Positions 9,152-18,257 of a DNA stretch of 64,000 nt are shown one piece after another. The translations under genes were made by a program, and so were the position numbers. This DNA is from Martinezella lusitana (GTDB taxonomy: Bacteria > Pseudomonadota > Alphaproteobacteria > Rhizobiales > Rhizobiaceae). The DNA lies in assembly GCF_014207095.1 (NCBI RefSeq), contig NZ_JACHBG010000002.1:62001-126000 (forward strand). Reading direction: 5' to 3'. The notes beneath the pieces were generated by a model. That model searched no databases. It worked only from the letters and a program-made list of their open reading frames with translations, and was not told the DNA's origin. The stretch's first letter is position 1, and each line of letters starts with the position of its first letter.

Positions 9152-9512
9152 CTTGTTTGCCCGTCATAATGGGCCGGGCCGCGCTCGGGACGAGCACCGT
9201 CCAGCCGAAGATGTGTGTCTGGATCAGGAAACCTGCCGGAAAAGGGCGTCTTGCCGCTCCCATTCCGCGTTTTCCGTATGGCTGGCTTAGGCCATATTCA
9301 AGGGGTGTCGTCAAGGGAAACTGCGCTGCAAGGCCACTGCGACGGGTTGACTGGCACCGGGCCGCATCGATTTGACCCGATCTCCCAATTTCATGAGGTC
9401 TCTTTACGCTTCGTAAGGCTATCGAAACAAAAGCGGACAAGCTGACGAATTTGATTTGCAATTTTCGAGCTAGTTGCGAAATAGGCCTTCAATCGTTCAC
9501 CGCGAGGAAGCA
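9152..9512. other. 361-base intergenic region between divergent gltX and a secreted-protein gene
   Basis: This gap must hold the gltX promoter (reverse strand) and the promoter of the plus-strand gene at 9513. The part next to 9513 is AT-richer (TTTGATTTGCAATTTTCG). Short open frames occur on both strands but lack ribosome binding sites and family features. I see no convincing hairpin, RNA gene or repeat. Confidence 0.4.
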
Positions 9513-9923
9513 ATGAAGAAATTGATCTTGAGCCTTTTGTTGACAGCCGCCATGTCCGATGTGGCCGCAGCACAATCGACCATCACGCGTGACGGCTCGG
9601 CGAAGCTGATCGAATCCTATCGCGCCTATATCGGCAGCGACGACCTCTACAATTCCAAGGGCGAGCGATTGACGGCGCCCTGGCAGATCATCCGGCAGGA
9701 TCGTGCCAACTATCACGCCTATCGCCGCCGCGACCGTGGCGACCAGGGGGACAGCTTCTTTTCGCTGCCGACAAACCGGGCGAAGCTCGAAGAGATGCTG
9801 GCGAACGGCAACATCGCCGACGACGCCGGGAACCTCATCGTTCGCGGCAATGTCTGGGTGAAAGTCGATATCTATGGACGCGGCGATGTCAGCGAATATG
9901 TCGACATCCACGTTCAGGACTGA
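9513..9923 (+). CDS. small secreted protein of unknown function
   Basis: 136 residues. ATG 9513 follows GAGGAAG and starts a classical signal peptide (MKKLILSLLLTAAMSDVAAA, cleavage before QSTIT). The mature protein is about 116 residues, rich in Arg, Asp and Tyr (ANYHAYRRRDRGDQGDSFF), and ends with short beta-strand-like stretches (NVWVKVDIYGRGDVSEYVDIHV). No catalytic motif or membrane segment is visible, and I do not recognise the family. It is monocistronic, with a bidirectional terminator hairpin shortly downstream. Confidence 0.72.
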   Translation: MKKLILSLLLTAAMSDVAAAQSTITRDGSAKLIESYRAYIGSDDLYNSKGERLTAPWQIIRQDRANYHAYRRRDRGDQGDSFFSLPTNRAKLEEMLANGNIADDAGNLIVRGNVWVKVDIYGRGDVSEYVDIHVQD

Positions 9924-9934
9924 TCGGACAGGCG

Positions 9935-9985
9935 TATTTCCAGGAAAGTGCGTAGCGGTTTTCCGTTCGGAATGCGCGAAAACGT
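9935..9985 (+). repeat. dispersed intergenic repeat, copy A
   Basis: Contains TATTTCCAGGAAAGTGCG followed by AGCGGTTTTCCGTTCGGAAT and GCGCGAAAAC. Related segments occur at 44361-44402 (reverse orientation, closest match) and, more diverged, at 45293-45322 and 50140-50180. All lie between genes. This is a REP-like rhizobial intergenic element; its function is unknown. Confidence 0.7.
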
Positions 9986-9988
9986 TCC

Positions 9989-10018
9989 AAAGCCGCACCT
10001 GTTTCAGAGTGCGGCTTT
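9989..10018. terminator. bidirectional transcription terminator
   Basis: AAAGCCGCAC and GTGCGGCTTT form a perfect ten-base-pair stem with a ten-base loop. It lies between the convergent secreted-protein gene (ends 9923) and the TerC gene (ends 10024). The A/T ends of the stem give a short U tract in either direction. Confidence 0.75.
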
Positions 10019-10023
10019 ATCGG

Positions 10024-10767
10024 TCAATGGCCGCCGGATGCCTTTTCCCGCCGGTTGCGCGCCAGCATGTTGAGCACCTCCACGAGCGCAGAGAAGGCCA
10101 TGGCGGCGTAGATATAGCCCTTCGGAACATGCACACCCATGCCTTCGGCGATCAGCGTCGTGCCGATCATCAGCAGGAAGGCGAGCGCCAGCATGACGAT
10201 GCTCGGGTTTTTCTCGATGAAATTGGCGAGCGGGTTTGCGGCGACCAGCATGACGGTGACGGCGGCGATCACCGCAATGAACATGATCGGCAGGTGCGGC
10301 GTCATGCCGACGGCTGTGATGATGCTGTCGATCGAGAAGACGAGGTCGAGCAGCAGGATCTGGCCGATGGCGGCGGCAAAGGTCGATGTCGTCGACTTGG
10401 CGATGAAATCCTCGCCCTGTTCCTGCGGATCGACGTTGTGATGGATCTCCTTCGTCGCCTTCCACACAAGGAAAAGGCCGCCGCCGATGAGGATCATGTC
10501 CTTCCAGGAAAAACCCTGGCCAAAGATCTCGAAGACGGGGGTCGTCAGCTGGACGATCCAGGCGACGGTGCCGAGTAGGGCGAGGCGCATGACAAGGGCA
10601 AGGCCGATGCCGATCTTGCGAGCTCGGTCGCGATGTTCGACGGGCAGCTTGTTGGTCAGGATCGAGATGAAGATGAGGTTGTCGATGCCAAGCACCACCT
10701 CCATGACCACGAGCGTGACGAGCGCAACCCACGCGCTCGGATCCTGTATAAGCCCAACGATGTTCAT
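10024..10767 (-). CDS. TerC family integral membrane protein
   Basis: 247 residues with about seven membrane helices. It has the two TerC signatures with buried acidic residues: [20 protein letters not shown] near the N-terminus and [15 protein letters not shown] in the middle. Family members are linked to tellurite resistance or metal-ion export (Alx/YkoY/MeeF types), several under Mn-responsive riboswitches; no such riboswitch is evident here. I chose ATG 10767 because GGGGAAA precedes it and it begins right before the first helix. Single gene, convergent with the secreted-protein gene. Confidence 0.9.
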   Translation of the reverse strand: MNIVGLIQDPSAWVALVTLVVMEVVLGIDNLIFISILTNKLPVEHRDRARKIGIGLALVMRLALLGTVAWIVQLTTPVFEIFGQGFSWKDMILIGGGLFLVWKATKEIHHNVDPQEQGEDFIAKSTTSTFAAAIGQILLLDLVFSIDSIITAVGMTPHLPIMFIAVIAAVTVMLVAANPLANFIEKNPSIVMLALAFLLMIGTTLIAEGMGVHVPKGYIYAAMAFSALVEVLNMLARNRREKASGGH

Positions 10768-10907
10768 GGACGATTTCCCCTTGCCAGCTTTTTTATCGGC
10801 GCGGCCGATGCTGACCCCCAGCCCCGGCCTTCCAGAATGGCCGTAATGTAAGGAGTGCCGTCTTCGGTACAAGCGCCGACGCCATTTTCGTGGCGGCGGC
10901 GCAGTGC

Positions 10908-11747
10908 TTATGCTTTCAGGGGGATCCAGATTTCGGTCACGCCCGAGCCGGTGCGCGGATCGAACCGATCATCATAGCGTTCCATCATGTCGGGTGTTCC
11001 GCCATGCTCATGGCCCGATTGCGGAAGCCATTCGCCGAAGATCTGGTGCACCGTGGCCGTAATGCCTGAGATATGGCCGCGATGGGCAAAGACAGCATAG
11101 CGTTGCTGCGGCAGCCTCGTTGTCGTGAAGCCTTCGGGAAGATTGTCGGCCTCGCTGACTTCGACGGCAGACATATAGCGAAAGCCTTCGACGCCCTCAT
11201 CTGCAGGCGTGCAGACGCCATAGGCGACATTGCCCACTTGGCCGGGGATGTGGCCATAGTGCTGGTTGAACTTCTGCCACAGCGAAGGGATCGCCTGCGT
11301 GGCTTCATGGGCGTAGGTTTCCGCAAAGCCGGCAAGCAGCATTGCGGGATAGGTCTCGAAGCGTGGGGCTTCGAGCTTGGGGAGGCGGGTGTCGTCCATT
11401 CTGATCGGCTCCTGTAGAGCGAGGTTGCGAACGTGCCCCTGTTTGCGCAGGCTTTCCGGCGTCATGCCGAACTGCTCGCGAAAGGCACGGGTGAAGGCCT
11501 CGTGCGAGCCGTAGCCGGCATCGAGGGCAACCTGGAGAATGGTGGAAGAGTTGTCGATCAGCGCCAAAGCCGCGCCGCTGAGACGGCGGCTCCTGATATA
11601 GCCGCTGATCGAATGGCCCGTCGTCATGCCGAAGACGCGCGACAGATGATAGCGTGAAAGCCCCGCCGTCGCGGCGATCTCATCGAGCGAGATGTCGGAC
11701 GTGAAATGGCTTTCGATGAACCATATCGCTCTGCCGATCGCGCTCAT
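10908..11747 (-). CDS. AraC-family regulator with GyrI-like effector domain
   Basis: 279 residues in the reverse of the classic order: two helix-turn-helix motifs at the N-terminus (about 1-105; [20 protein letters not shown] and [21 protein letters not shown]) and a C-terminal SOUL/GyrI-like ligand domain (about 120-279; [35 protein letters not shown]). This is the Rob/SoxS-like arrangement that senses small molecules. ATG 11747 follows AGGGGAG. Its target is unknown; it lies just downstream of, and reads the same way as, the TetR gene of the efflux pump. Confidence 0.88.
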   Translation of the reverse strand: MSAIGRAIWFIESHFTSDISLDEIAATAGLSRYHLSRVFGMTTGHSISGYIRSRRLSGAALALIDNSSTILQVALDAGYGSHEAFTRAFREQFGMTPESLRKQGHVRNLALQEPIRMDDTRLPKLEAPRFETYPAMLLAGFAETYAHEATQAIPSLWQKFNQHYGHIPGQVGNVAYGVCTPADEGVEGFRYMSAVEVSEADNLPEGFTTTRLPQQRYAVFAHRGHISGITATVHQIFGEWLPQSGHEHGGTPDMMERYDDRFDPRTGSGVTEIWIPLKA

Positions 11748-11856
11748 ACTTAACTCCCCTGGTTGCCGGACCAGTCATAGGCGCCTGGCCGGCGCGATGC
11801 TTGATCACCATTGCGGAGTTGGGGGATGCTCCGCATGTCGGCAACCGGGTGCTCTG

Positions 11857-12543
11857 TCAGGTGCGATCCCGCCGTTCGGTGCCGTAGGCTGCGAGGAAGA
11901 CCCGCACGGCGCCGCGCACGACATAATCGATTTCGTCCGGGGAAGGAGGGACTTCCATGTCGCCGAACAGCCGCAGCTTGAAGTAGCCACCACTGGCCAT
12001 CTCAAGGAATTGGCGCGCGGCCAGATCGTAATCCTCTATCTCCACGGCGCCTGCGTCGGCCTTGCGCTCCAGAAAGCCGCGGAGCACGGTGCGCAGATTG
12101 TCTGGGCCGGTGAAGAAGCGTTGACAGAGAGACGGCATGCGCTCGCGCACGCCAACGACCGTTCGCATGGCGCTGATGGTCTTGTCGGACGTGACGTGCG
12201 TCGCGAAAACCTTGCCGAATTCAAGAAGGCTTGACGAAATATCGGCGTTATCGACAAGAGCGGCACGCACGATTTCGACGAAATGCGCACGTTCGCTATT
12301 TACGATGGCGGCGAACAGATCTTCCTTATTGGCGAAATAGACGTATAAGGTGCCCTTGGAAACGCCGGCCTCACGAGTGACGTCGTTCATACTCGCCGCA
12401 TCGAAGCCCATTTTCATAAAGACGCGTTTGGCGCCCTCGAGAATTTGATGGCGTTTGGCTGGGTCCTCGCCGGCGGCCCATCGTCCACCGGATGCAGGTG
12501 CGGGCGCGTTCAATACGACGGCATTTTGCGATTCGTGTTTCAT
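11857..12543 (-). CDS. TetR-family repressor, likely controls the divergent EmrAB-type pump
   Basis: 228 residues. After a 25-residue N-terminal tail, the TetR DNA-binding domain is plain (RHQILEGAKRVFMKMGFDA, then a recognition helix in TREAGVSKGTLYVYFANKEDL). The remaining helices form the ligand and dimer domain. ATG 12543 follows AAGGAG. It is divergent from the emrAB-like pair with 164 bases between starts, and two near-identical palindromes sit in that gap, so autoregulation plus pump repression is a strong inference. The arrangement is like rmrR-rmrAB of Rhizobium etli. The ligand is probably a plant or aromatic compound, but this cannot be seen. Confidence 0.9.
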   Translation of the reverse strand: MKHESQNAVVLNAPAPASGGRWAAGEDPAKRHQILEGAKRVFMKMGFDAASMNDVTREAGVSKGTLYVYFANKEDLFAAIVNSERAHFVEIVRAALVDNADISSSLLEFGKVFATHVTSDKTISAMRTVVGVRERMPSLCQRFFTGPDNLRTVLRGFLERKADAGAVEIEDYDLAARQFLEMASGGYFKLRLFGDMEVPPSPDEIDYVVRGAVRVFLAAYGTERRDRT

Positions 12544-12597
12544 CGTCTCCTTCTTCGATCCGTTTTTTCTGAATCTTAAACAGATTCGCCAAATAAA

Positions 12598-12615
12598 TCG
12601 AACCGCGCGGTTCGA
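12598..12615. promoter_or_regulatory. TetR operator candidate 1
   Basis: TCGAACCGCGCGGTTCGA is a perfect 18-base palindrome in the gap between the divergent TetR gene and the efflux operon. Its half-site AACCG is shared with operator candidate 2, sixty bases away. Confidence 0.8.
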
Positions 12616-12657
12616 TATCTCTTGATATGGAATCTAAAACGCTCTATGTCAATTGAA

Positions 12658-12675
12658 CTGAACCGTTCGGTTCGA
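12658..12675. promoter_or_regulatory. TetR operator candidate 2
   Basis: CTGAACCGTTCGGTTCGA repeats the layout GAACCG-NN-CGGTTC of candidate 1 with a different two-base centre. It ends 32 bases before the ATG of the membrane-fusion gene, where a bound repressor would block the pump promoter or early transcription. Confidence 0.8.
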
Positions 12676-12707
12676 TTATTTTTACCAAGATTTTCGGTGG
12701 TAGGGCA

Positions 12708-13928
12708 ATGTCGTCAAGTCATGGAAACAATGTAGCGCGCATCGTGAATGAGCCCGCTGAAGCCGAAGCGGACGCTCGGGAGGCCGGTGCATCCGCAGAT
12801 GCTCCAGTCGCCGAAACGCGCGGCAACCCCGCCCCCGCCCAGGCTGCGCCGGCATCTCCGGCCCCCGCGGCCCCACCGCCGCCGGAAAAGAAGCGGCGCA
12901 GCCTGGTTATGCCCATCATCGTCGTTCTGGCGCTGGCTGGCGGCGGCTGGTACGGTTACGACTGGTGGACGAACGGCCGCTTCATGGTCTCCACCGACGA
13001 CGCCTATATCGGCGGCGATATCGCCACGATCTCGCCGAAGGTGACGGGTTATGTCGCCAAGGTGAACGTCGTTGCCAACCAGACGGTCAAGGCCGGCGAC
13101 GTGCTCGCCGTGCTCGACGACGGCGACTACAAGCTGGCGCTGGAACAGGCGCAGGCTTCGTACGACACCGAACAGCTCTCGCTCCATACCATCGATGCAC
13201 AGATCGCTGCCGGCCAGGCCGCTCTTGCCCAGTCGCAGGCCCAGAAGGTTGCCCTCGACGCCACGGTCCGTGGCGCCCAGATCACCCAGACGCGCGCTGC
13301 TGAGCTGCAAGCCAAGTCGGTCGGCACCACGGCCGCCTTGGATAGCGCCAATATCGCGCTCGACCAAGCCAAGGCCAACCTGGTCGGCGGCGATGCCGCC
13401 ATCGCTTCGGCGCAGGCCAACATCAACCTGCTGCAGGCGCAGCGCCGTCAGGCCGAAAGCACGATCAAGGGTCTCGCTGCTGCCCGTGACAAGGCTGCTC
13501 GCGACCTATCCTTCACCGTGCTGAAGGCGCCCTATGACGGTATCGTCGGCAACCGCTCGGTTCAGGAAGGCGATCTCGTCTCTCCCGGGCAGAAGCTGAT
13601 GGCGATCGTCCCGACCAAGCAACTCTATATCGACGCGAACTTCAAGGAAACGCAGATCCAGCATCTGGTTCCCGGTTCCAAGGTCAACGTCCACGTCGAT
13701 GCCTTCAGCGATCATCCGATCGTCGGCACAGTTCAGTCGATCTCGCCGGCTTCCGGCTCGGTCTTCTCGTTGCTGCCGCCGGAAAACGCGACGGGCAACT
13801 TCACCAAGATCATCCAGCGCGTGCCTGTGCGCATCGCATTGCCGCAGGATGCGCTCAATACCGGTCGTCTGCGCGCAGGCCTCAGCGTCGTCGTTGACGT
13901 CGATACCCGCACGGCGCCGGACAAGTAA
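12708..13928 (+). CDS. membrane fusion protein of an EmrAB-type multidrug efflux pump
   Basis: HlyD/EmrA-type periplasmic adaptor, 406 residues. The cytoplasmic N-terminal tail (about 1-62) is rich in Ala, Pro and Glu and ends in EKKRRS. One membrane anchor follows (LVMPIIVVLALAGGGWYGY). Then come the lipoyl half (STDDAYIGGDIATISPKVTGYVAKV), a coiled-coil hairpin rich in Ala and Gln (about 135-255), the second lipoyl half (APYDGIVGNRSVQEGDLVSPG) and a beta-barrel. It couples the MFS pump encoded 26 bases downstream to an outer-membrane channel. The tail is longer than in E. coli EmrA. Likely repressed by the divergent TetR protein. Confidence 0.92.
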   Translation: MSSSHGNNVARIVNEPAEAEADAREAGASADAPVAETRGNPAPAQAAPASPAPAAPPPPEKKRRSLVMPIIVVLALAGGGWYGYDWWTNGRFMVSTDDAYIGGDIATISPKVTGYVAKVNVVANQTVKAGDVLAVLDDGDYKLALEQAQASYDTEQLSLHTIDAQIAAGQAALAQSQAQKVALDATVRGAQITQTRAAELQAKSVGTTAALDSANIALDQAKANLVGGDAAIASAQANINLLQAQRRQAESTIKGLAAARDKAARDLSFTVLKAPYDGIVGNRSVQEGDLVSPGQKLMAIVPTKQLYIDANFKETQIQHLVPGSKVNVHVDAFSDHPIVGTVQSISPASGSVFSLLPPENATGNFTKIIQRVPVRIALPQDALNTGRLRAGLSVVVDVDTRTAPDK

Positions 13929-13954
13929 GCGATCAAGCTCGGGAGAGACGCGCC

Positions 13955-15562
13955 ATGTCGTCCGCCAGCACTACAGCCGGGTCGCCTCTGCGCGCTGCCG
14001 GCCCCGCCGCGCCTGCGGCTGATCATATCGACAAGAAAAAGCTCATCGCCTTCCTGGCGATGGTGCTCGGCATGTTCATGTCGATCCTCGACATTCAGAT
14101 CGTTTCGGCGTCGCTCAGCGAAATCCAGGCCGGCCTTAGTGCCGGCTCGGATGAAATCGGTTGGGTGCAGACGGCCTACCTGATTGCCGAAGTCATCATG
14201 ATCCCGCTGTCGGGAACGCTGGCGCGCATCATTTCCACGCGCTACCTCTTCGCGATCTCGGCCGCCGGCTTCACCGCAGCGAGCGCCCTTGCAGCGACCG
14301 CCACCAACATCGATCAGATGATCGTCTACCGCGCGCTTCAGGGCTTCATCGGCGGCGGCATGATCCCCTCGGTCTTTGCCGCGGCATTCACAATCTTCCC
14401 GCCATCCAAGCGCAACGTCGTTTCGCCGATCATCGGCCTGATCGCCACACTAGCACCGACCATCGGCCCGACCGTCGGCGGTTACCTTTCCAACGCCTTC
14501 TCCTGGCACTGGCTATTCCTGGTCAATATTCCGCCCGGTATCGTCGTTGCCATCGTCACTTGGAATTTCATCGACTTCGACAAGCCCGAACTGTCGCTGA
14601 TGAAGAAGTTCGACTGGTGGGGCCTGTTCTCGATGGGCGTTTTCCTCGGCGCACTGGAATATGTGCTCGAGGAAGGCAACACGAACGACTGGTTCAACGA
14701 CAACTATATCGTTATCGGCGCCATCGCCTCCGCCGTCGCTGCGATAGTTTTTTTCTATCGGGCATTTACGGTCGAATTCCCGGTGGTGGATCTTAGAGCC
14801 TTTGCGAACAAGAACTTCGCTTTCGGATCGATGTTCTCCTTCGTGATGGGTATTGGTCTTTATGGTCTGACTTATATCTATCCGCTCTTTCTCGCGCGCA
14901 TTCGTGGCTACGATTCGCTGCAGATCGGCGAGACGATGTTCGTCTCGGGTCTCACCATGTTCTTCACGGCGCCGCTTGCCGGCTTTCTGGCGAGCCGGGT
15001 GGATCTGCGTATCCTGATGATCATCGGGTTCACCAGCTTCTCGGCCGGTACCTACATCATGATGCACCTGACGGTGGACTGGGACTTCTGGGAGCTGCTG
15101 ATCCCGCAGATATTGCGCGGTTTCGGCCTGATGCTCTGCATGGTCCCGATCAACAACATTGCGCTCGGAACCATGCCTCCCGCCCGCATGCGCGGCGCGT
15201 CCGGCCTGTTCAATCTGACGCGTAACCTTGGCGGCGCCGTCGGCCTTGCGATCATCAATACTCTGCTGACGAACCGGCAGGATCAGCATTACTTCAACCT
15301 GCGCGACCACATCCACTGGGGCAGCCATGCAGCGGTTACCCAATTGAACAACATGGCCGCGAACTTCAACGCCTCCGGTCTCGACGGCCAGCAGGCTGCG
15401 CTGCGGCAGATGGTCAATATGACGACGCGGCAGGCGGTGATCATGTCGTTCGGCGACATCTTCCTGATGCTGACCGTGTTGTTCCTGGCGATGATCCTCG
15501 GCGTCCTCCTGCTCAGCAAGCCGAGCGTGCCGGGCAGTGGAGGCGGTGGCGGAGGCCACTAA
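13955..15562 (+). CDS. MFS multidrug transporter, DHA2 family (EmrB-like)
   Basis: 535 residues with about 14 membrane helices, a proton-driven drug exporter of the inner membrane. Family features: IQIVSASLSEIQAG in helix 1 and WVQTAYLIAEVIMIPLSGTLA in helix 2, and the antiporter-like run PTIGPTVGGYLSNAFSWHWLFLVNIPPG. The C-terminal tail is very glycine-rich and ends in His (PGSGGGGGGH), an odd but probably disordered end. Pairs with the adaptor gene just upstream; SD-like GGGAGAG precedes the ATG. An intrinsic terminator follows. Substrates unknown. Confidence 0.93.
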   Translation: MSSASTTAGSPLRAAGPAAPAADHIDKKKLIAFLAMVLGMFMSILDIQIVSASLSEIQAGLSAGSDEIGWVQTAYLIAEVIMIPLSGTLARIISTRYLFAISAAGFTAASALAATATNIDQMIVYRALQGFIGGGMIPSVFAAAFTIFPPSKRNVVSPIIGLIATLAPTIGPTVGGYLSNAFSWHWLFLVNIPPGIVVAIVTWNFIDFDKPELSLMKKFDWWGLFSMGVFLGALEYVLEEGNTNDWFNDNYIVIGAIASAVAAIVFFYRAFTVEFPVVDLRAFANKNFAFGSMFSFVMGIGLYGLTYIYPLFLARIRGYDSLQIGETMFVSGLTMFFTAPLAGFLASRVDLRILMIIGFTSFSAGTYIMMHLTVDWDFWELLIPQILRGFGLMLCMVPINNIALGTMPPARMRGASGLFNLTRNLGGAVGLAIINTLLTNRQDQHYFNLRDHIHWGSHAAVTQLNNMAANFNASGLDGQQAALRQMVNMTTRQAVIMSFGDIFLMLTVLFLAMILGVLLLSKPSVPGSGGGGGGH

Positions 15563-15594
15563 TCCAGATCTTTCAAAGAATGCTCCCAAGGCAT

Positions 15595-15622
15595 GGCCCC
15601 TCTTCGTGAGGGGCCTTTTTTT
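15595..15622 (+). terminator. intrinsic terminator of the efflux operon
   Basis: GGCCCCTC, a five-base loop TTCGT and GAGGGGCC form a perfect eight-pair stem followed by seven T residues, 32 bases after the emrB-like stop. Confidence 0.92.
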
Positions 15623-15657
15623 ATTCCGGTCACGGCCAGAAAATCGAAAGCGTGAAA

Positions 15658-15683
15658 ATTTCTGATTTACGTACATCAGAAAT
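15658..15683. promoter_or_regulatory. operator candidate for the xylose-locus LacI-type regulator
   Basis: ATTTCTGAT and ATCAGAAAT are perfect nine-base inverted arms around an eight-base spacer TTACGTAC. The site lies 30 bases before the regulator ATG at 15713, where self-regulation and control of the downstream xylB-xylA genes would be expected. Confidence 0.6.
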
Positions 15684-15712
15684 CGCAGTAAGGGTTTGCC
15701 CAGGAGGAGCCG

Positions 15713-16738
15713 ATGAGACCCACTGTGCATGACATCGCCGCTGCTGCAGGCGTCAGCCTTGCGACCGTTGACCGCGTCTTGAACCAGCGGCCCGGCGTAC
15801 GACTGGTCACGCGCGAAAAGGTGGAGGAGGCCATTCGACAGATCGGCTACATCCGCGATGTCGCGGCCGCCAATCTGGCCAAGGGGCGCGTCTATCCACT
15901 CGTTTTCATCGTGCCGACAGGCGACAATTCCTTTATGCACGGTCTGCGTTCCGAGGTGCATCATGCGACCTTGCGGGCGGGCATGGAGCGTACGGATATC
16001 CGTATCATCGAAGTGCCGGCGTTCGACGTGCCGGCTCTTGTTGCAGCGCTTGATGCGTTGCAGGGGCAGGATATCGCCGGCGTCGCCCTGGTGGCGACCG
16101 ATGCGCCGGAGGTGCGCGCCGTGGTCGACCGGCTCGTATCCGAGCGTATCCCTGTCGTCACGCTGGTTTCCGACCTCACCGATTCCACTCGGCATCACTA
16201 TGCTGGCATCGACAATATCGCCGCTGGCCGTACCGCTGCCCGATTGCTCGGGCGCTTCCTCGGCGGCCGCGAAGGTGATCTCACGGTCCTCGCCGGCTCT
16301 ATGCTGGTGCGCGACCACCGCGAGCGCCTGCAGGGTTTCTCGGCGGTAATGGCGGCAGAGTTTCCCAAGCTGCGCTTGCTACCCGTGCTCGAAGGGCGTG
16401 ACGATCCCGAGCGCACCAAATCGCTTGTCTCCAAGGTGCTGTTCGAAAACAAAGATATCATCGGCATCTACAGCCTCGGTGCCGGTAATCGTGGTCTGAT
16501 CGCGGCCTTGAGGGCCGTTCGGCCTGCGCGTGAGCTGACCGTGGTTGCGCATGAGCTGACGCAGCATACGCGGGCAGCGCTCATAGATGGCACGATCGAT
16601 GCTGTCCTTAATCAGGATGCCGGTCATGAGGTGCGCAGCGCCATTCGCGTCATGAAGGCTACCGCCGACGGCCAAGCCGTGATCGCCGATCAAGAGCGCA
16701 TACGTCTCGACATTTTCTTGAAAGACAATCTGCCCTGA
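15713..16738 (+). CDS. LacI-type regulator of the xylose locus
   Basis: 341 residues. An N-terminal LacI helix-turn-helix (TVHDIAAAAGVSLATVDRVLNQRPGVR) is joined to a periplasmic-binding-protein-like sugar domain of the type-I ribose-binding fold (about 60-341; YPLVFIVPTGDNSFM, HHYAGIDNIAAGRTAARLLG). The hinge-helix DNA contact differs from classic LacI (VDRVLN in place of VSRVLN), as in the subgroup that senses ABC-type sugars. AGGAGGAG precedes the ATG. The xylulokinase gene starts 37 bases after it on the same strand, so it probably controls the xylose genes; the ligand is inferred to be xylose or a derivative. Confidence 0.88.
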   Translation: MRPTVHDIAAAAGVSLATVDRVLNQRPGVRLVTREKVEEAIRQIGYIRDVAAANLAKGRVYPLVFIVPTGDNSFMHGLRSEVHHATLRAGMERTDIRIIEVPAFDVPALVAALDALQGQDIAGVALVATDAPEVRAVVDRLVSERIPVVTLVSDLTDSTRHHYAGIDNIAAGRTAARLLGRFLGGREGDLTVLAGSMLVRDHRERLQGFSAVMAAEFPKLRLLPVLEGRDDPERTKSLVSKVLFENKDIIGIYSLGAGNRGLIAALRAVRPARELTVVAHELTQHTRAALIDGTIDAVLNQDAGHEVRSAIRVMKATADGQAVIADQERIRLDIFLKDNLP

Positions 16739-16775
16739 ACATTCGAAGGCGGCAGAGCATAGGGAGTAACATCTG

Positions 16776-18233
16776 ATGTATTTGGGTCTCGATCTCGGAA
16801 CGTCCGGCGTCAAAGCGATGCTGATCGACGGCAATCAGAAGATCATCGGTTCCGCCCATGGCGACCTCGATGTCTCGCGGCCGCATCCTGGCTGGTCGGA
16901 GCAGGATCCTGCCCATTGGATCAGCGCGACCGAAGAGGCTATTGCCGGGTTGAAGGCGGCGCATCCGAAGGAACTGGCCGCCGTGCGCGGCATCGGTCTT
17001 TCCGGTCAGATGCACGGTGCAACGCTGCTCGATGCCGACGACAAGGTGCTGCGCCCCTGCATTCTCTGGAACGACACCCGCAGCTATCAGGAGGCTGCCG
17101 CGCTCGATGCAGATCCGAGGTTCCGCGCGCTGACCGGCAATATCGTCTTCCCCGGCTTCACCGCGCCGAAGCTTGCATGGGTTGCCAAGCACGAGCCTGA
17201 CATTTTCGCTAGAGTGCGATGGGTGCTGTTGCCGAAGGACTATCTGCGTCTCTGGTTGACCGGCGAGCATATGTCGGAAATGTCAGACTCCGCCGGCACG
17301 TCCTGGCTCGATACCGGCAAGCGCAAATGGTCCTCCGAGTTGCTAGCGGCGACCAATCTCGATGAGAAGCAGATGCCGATGCTGGTCGAAGGTACCGAAG
17401 TTGCCGGCAAGCTGCGTGGCGAGCTGGCCTCCAAATGGGGTATCGGCGGCGATGTCGTCGTGGCCGGCGGGGCAGGGGACAATGCGGCCTCGGCCTGCGG
17501 CATGGGTACGGTGAGCCACGGAGCCGCTTTCGTTTCGCTCGGCACGTCGGGCGTGCTCTTTGCCGCCAACGGCTCCTATCTGCCGAAGCCGGAAAGCGCT
17601 GTCCATGCCTTCTGCCACGCATTGCCGAACACCTGGCATCAGATGGGCGTCATCCTCTCGGCGACCGATGCGCTGAACTGGCATTCGCATGTGACGGGCA
17701 AGTCTGCCGCCGAACTCACCACCGAGCTTGGCGACACGCTGAAGGCGCCGACGAGCGTCACCTTCCTTCCCTATCTTTCGGGCGAGCGCACGCCGCACAA
17801 TGACGCGACGATCCGCGGCGCTTTCATCGGCCTTGGCCATGAGAGCGGCCGCGCCGTGCTGACGCAGGCCGTGCTCGAAGGTGTGTCCTTCGCAATCCGC
17901 GACAATCTGGAAGCGCTGCGCTCCGCTGGCACCAACATTGCGCGCGTGACGGCCATCGGTGGCGGTTCGCGTTCGCGCTATTGGCTGGCCTCGATTGCAA
18001 CGGCGCTCGGCGTTCCCGTCGACCTGCCGGCGGACGGCGATTTTGGCGCGGCCTTTGGCGCTGCGCGCCTCGGCCTGATCGCCGCCACCGGTGCCGACCC
18101 GGTCGCAGTCTGCACACCGCCGCAGACGGCCGGCACGATCGATCCCGTGGCGTCACTGACGGACGCCTATGCGGATGCCTACAAGCGCTATCGGGCGGTT
18201 TATCCGGCGATCAAGCCGCTGTCGGCGCGTTGA
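16776..18233 (+). CDS. xylB: xylulokinase
   Basis: Phosphorylates D-xylulose to xylulose 5-phosphate with ATP, feeding the pentose phosphate pathway. 485 residues, typical FGGY-family length. Motifs: phosphate loop LDLGTSGVKAML at the start, GLSGQMHG for the sugar site, WNDTR, and in the second domain GAGDNAASACGMG and AIGGGSRSRYWLASIAT with the ATP-binding glycines. It lies between the regulator and xylA, on the same strand, with a 234-base repeat-containing gap before xylA. Confidence 0.94.
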   Translation: MYLGLDLGTSGVKAMLIDGNQKIIGSAHGDLDVSRPHPGWSEQDPAHWISATEEAIAGLKAAHPKELAAVRGIGLSGQMHGATLLDADDKVLRPCILWNDTRSYQEAAALDADPRFRALTGNIVFPGFTAPKLAWVAKHEPDIFARVRWVLLPKDYLRLWLTGEHMSEMSDSAGTSWLDTGKRKWSSELLAATNLDEKQMPMLVEGTEVAGKLRGELASKWGIGGDVVVAGGAGDNAASACGMGTVSHGAAFVSLGTSGVLFAANGSYLPKPESAVHAFCHALPNTWHQMGVILSATDALNWHSHVTGKSAAELTTELGDTLKAPTSVTFLPYLSGERTPHNDATIRGAFIGLGHESGRAVLTQAVLEGVSFAIRDNLEALRSAGTNIARVTAIGGGSRSRYWLASIATALGVPVDLPADGDFGAAFGAARLGLIAATGADPVAVCTPPQTAGTIDPVASLTDAYADAYKRYRAVYPAIKPLSAR

Positions 18234-18257
18234 AATATTGAAATACTGTGGCGTAAA

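Noticed and set aside
14513..16318. 601-codon open frame on the reverse strand across the end of the MFS gene and the LacI-type gene
   Set aside because: It is antisense to two well-supported genes and their terminator, with a composition typical of mirrored GC-rich codons and no domain I can see.
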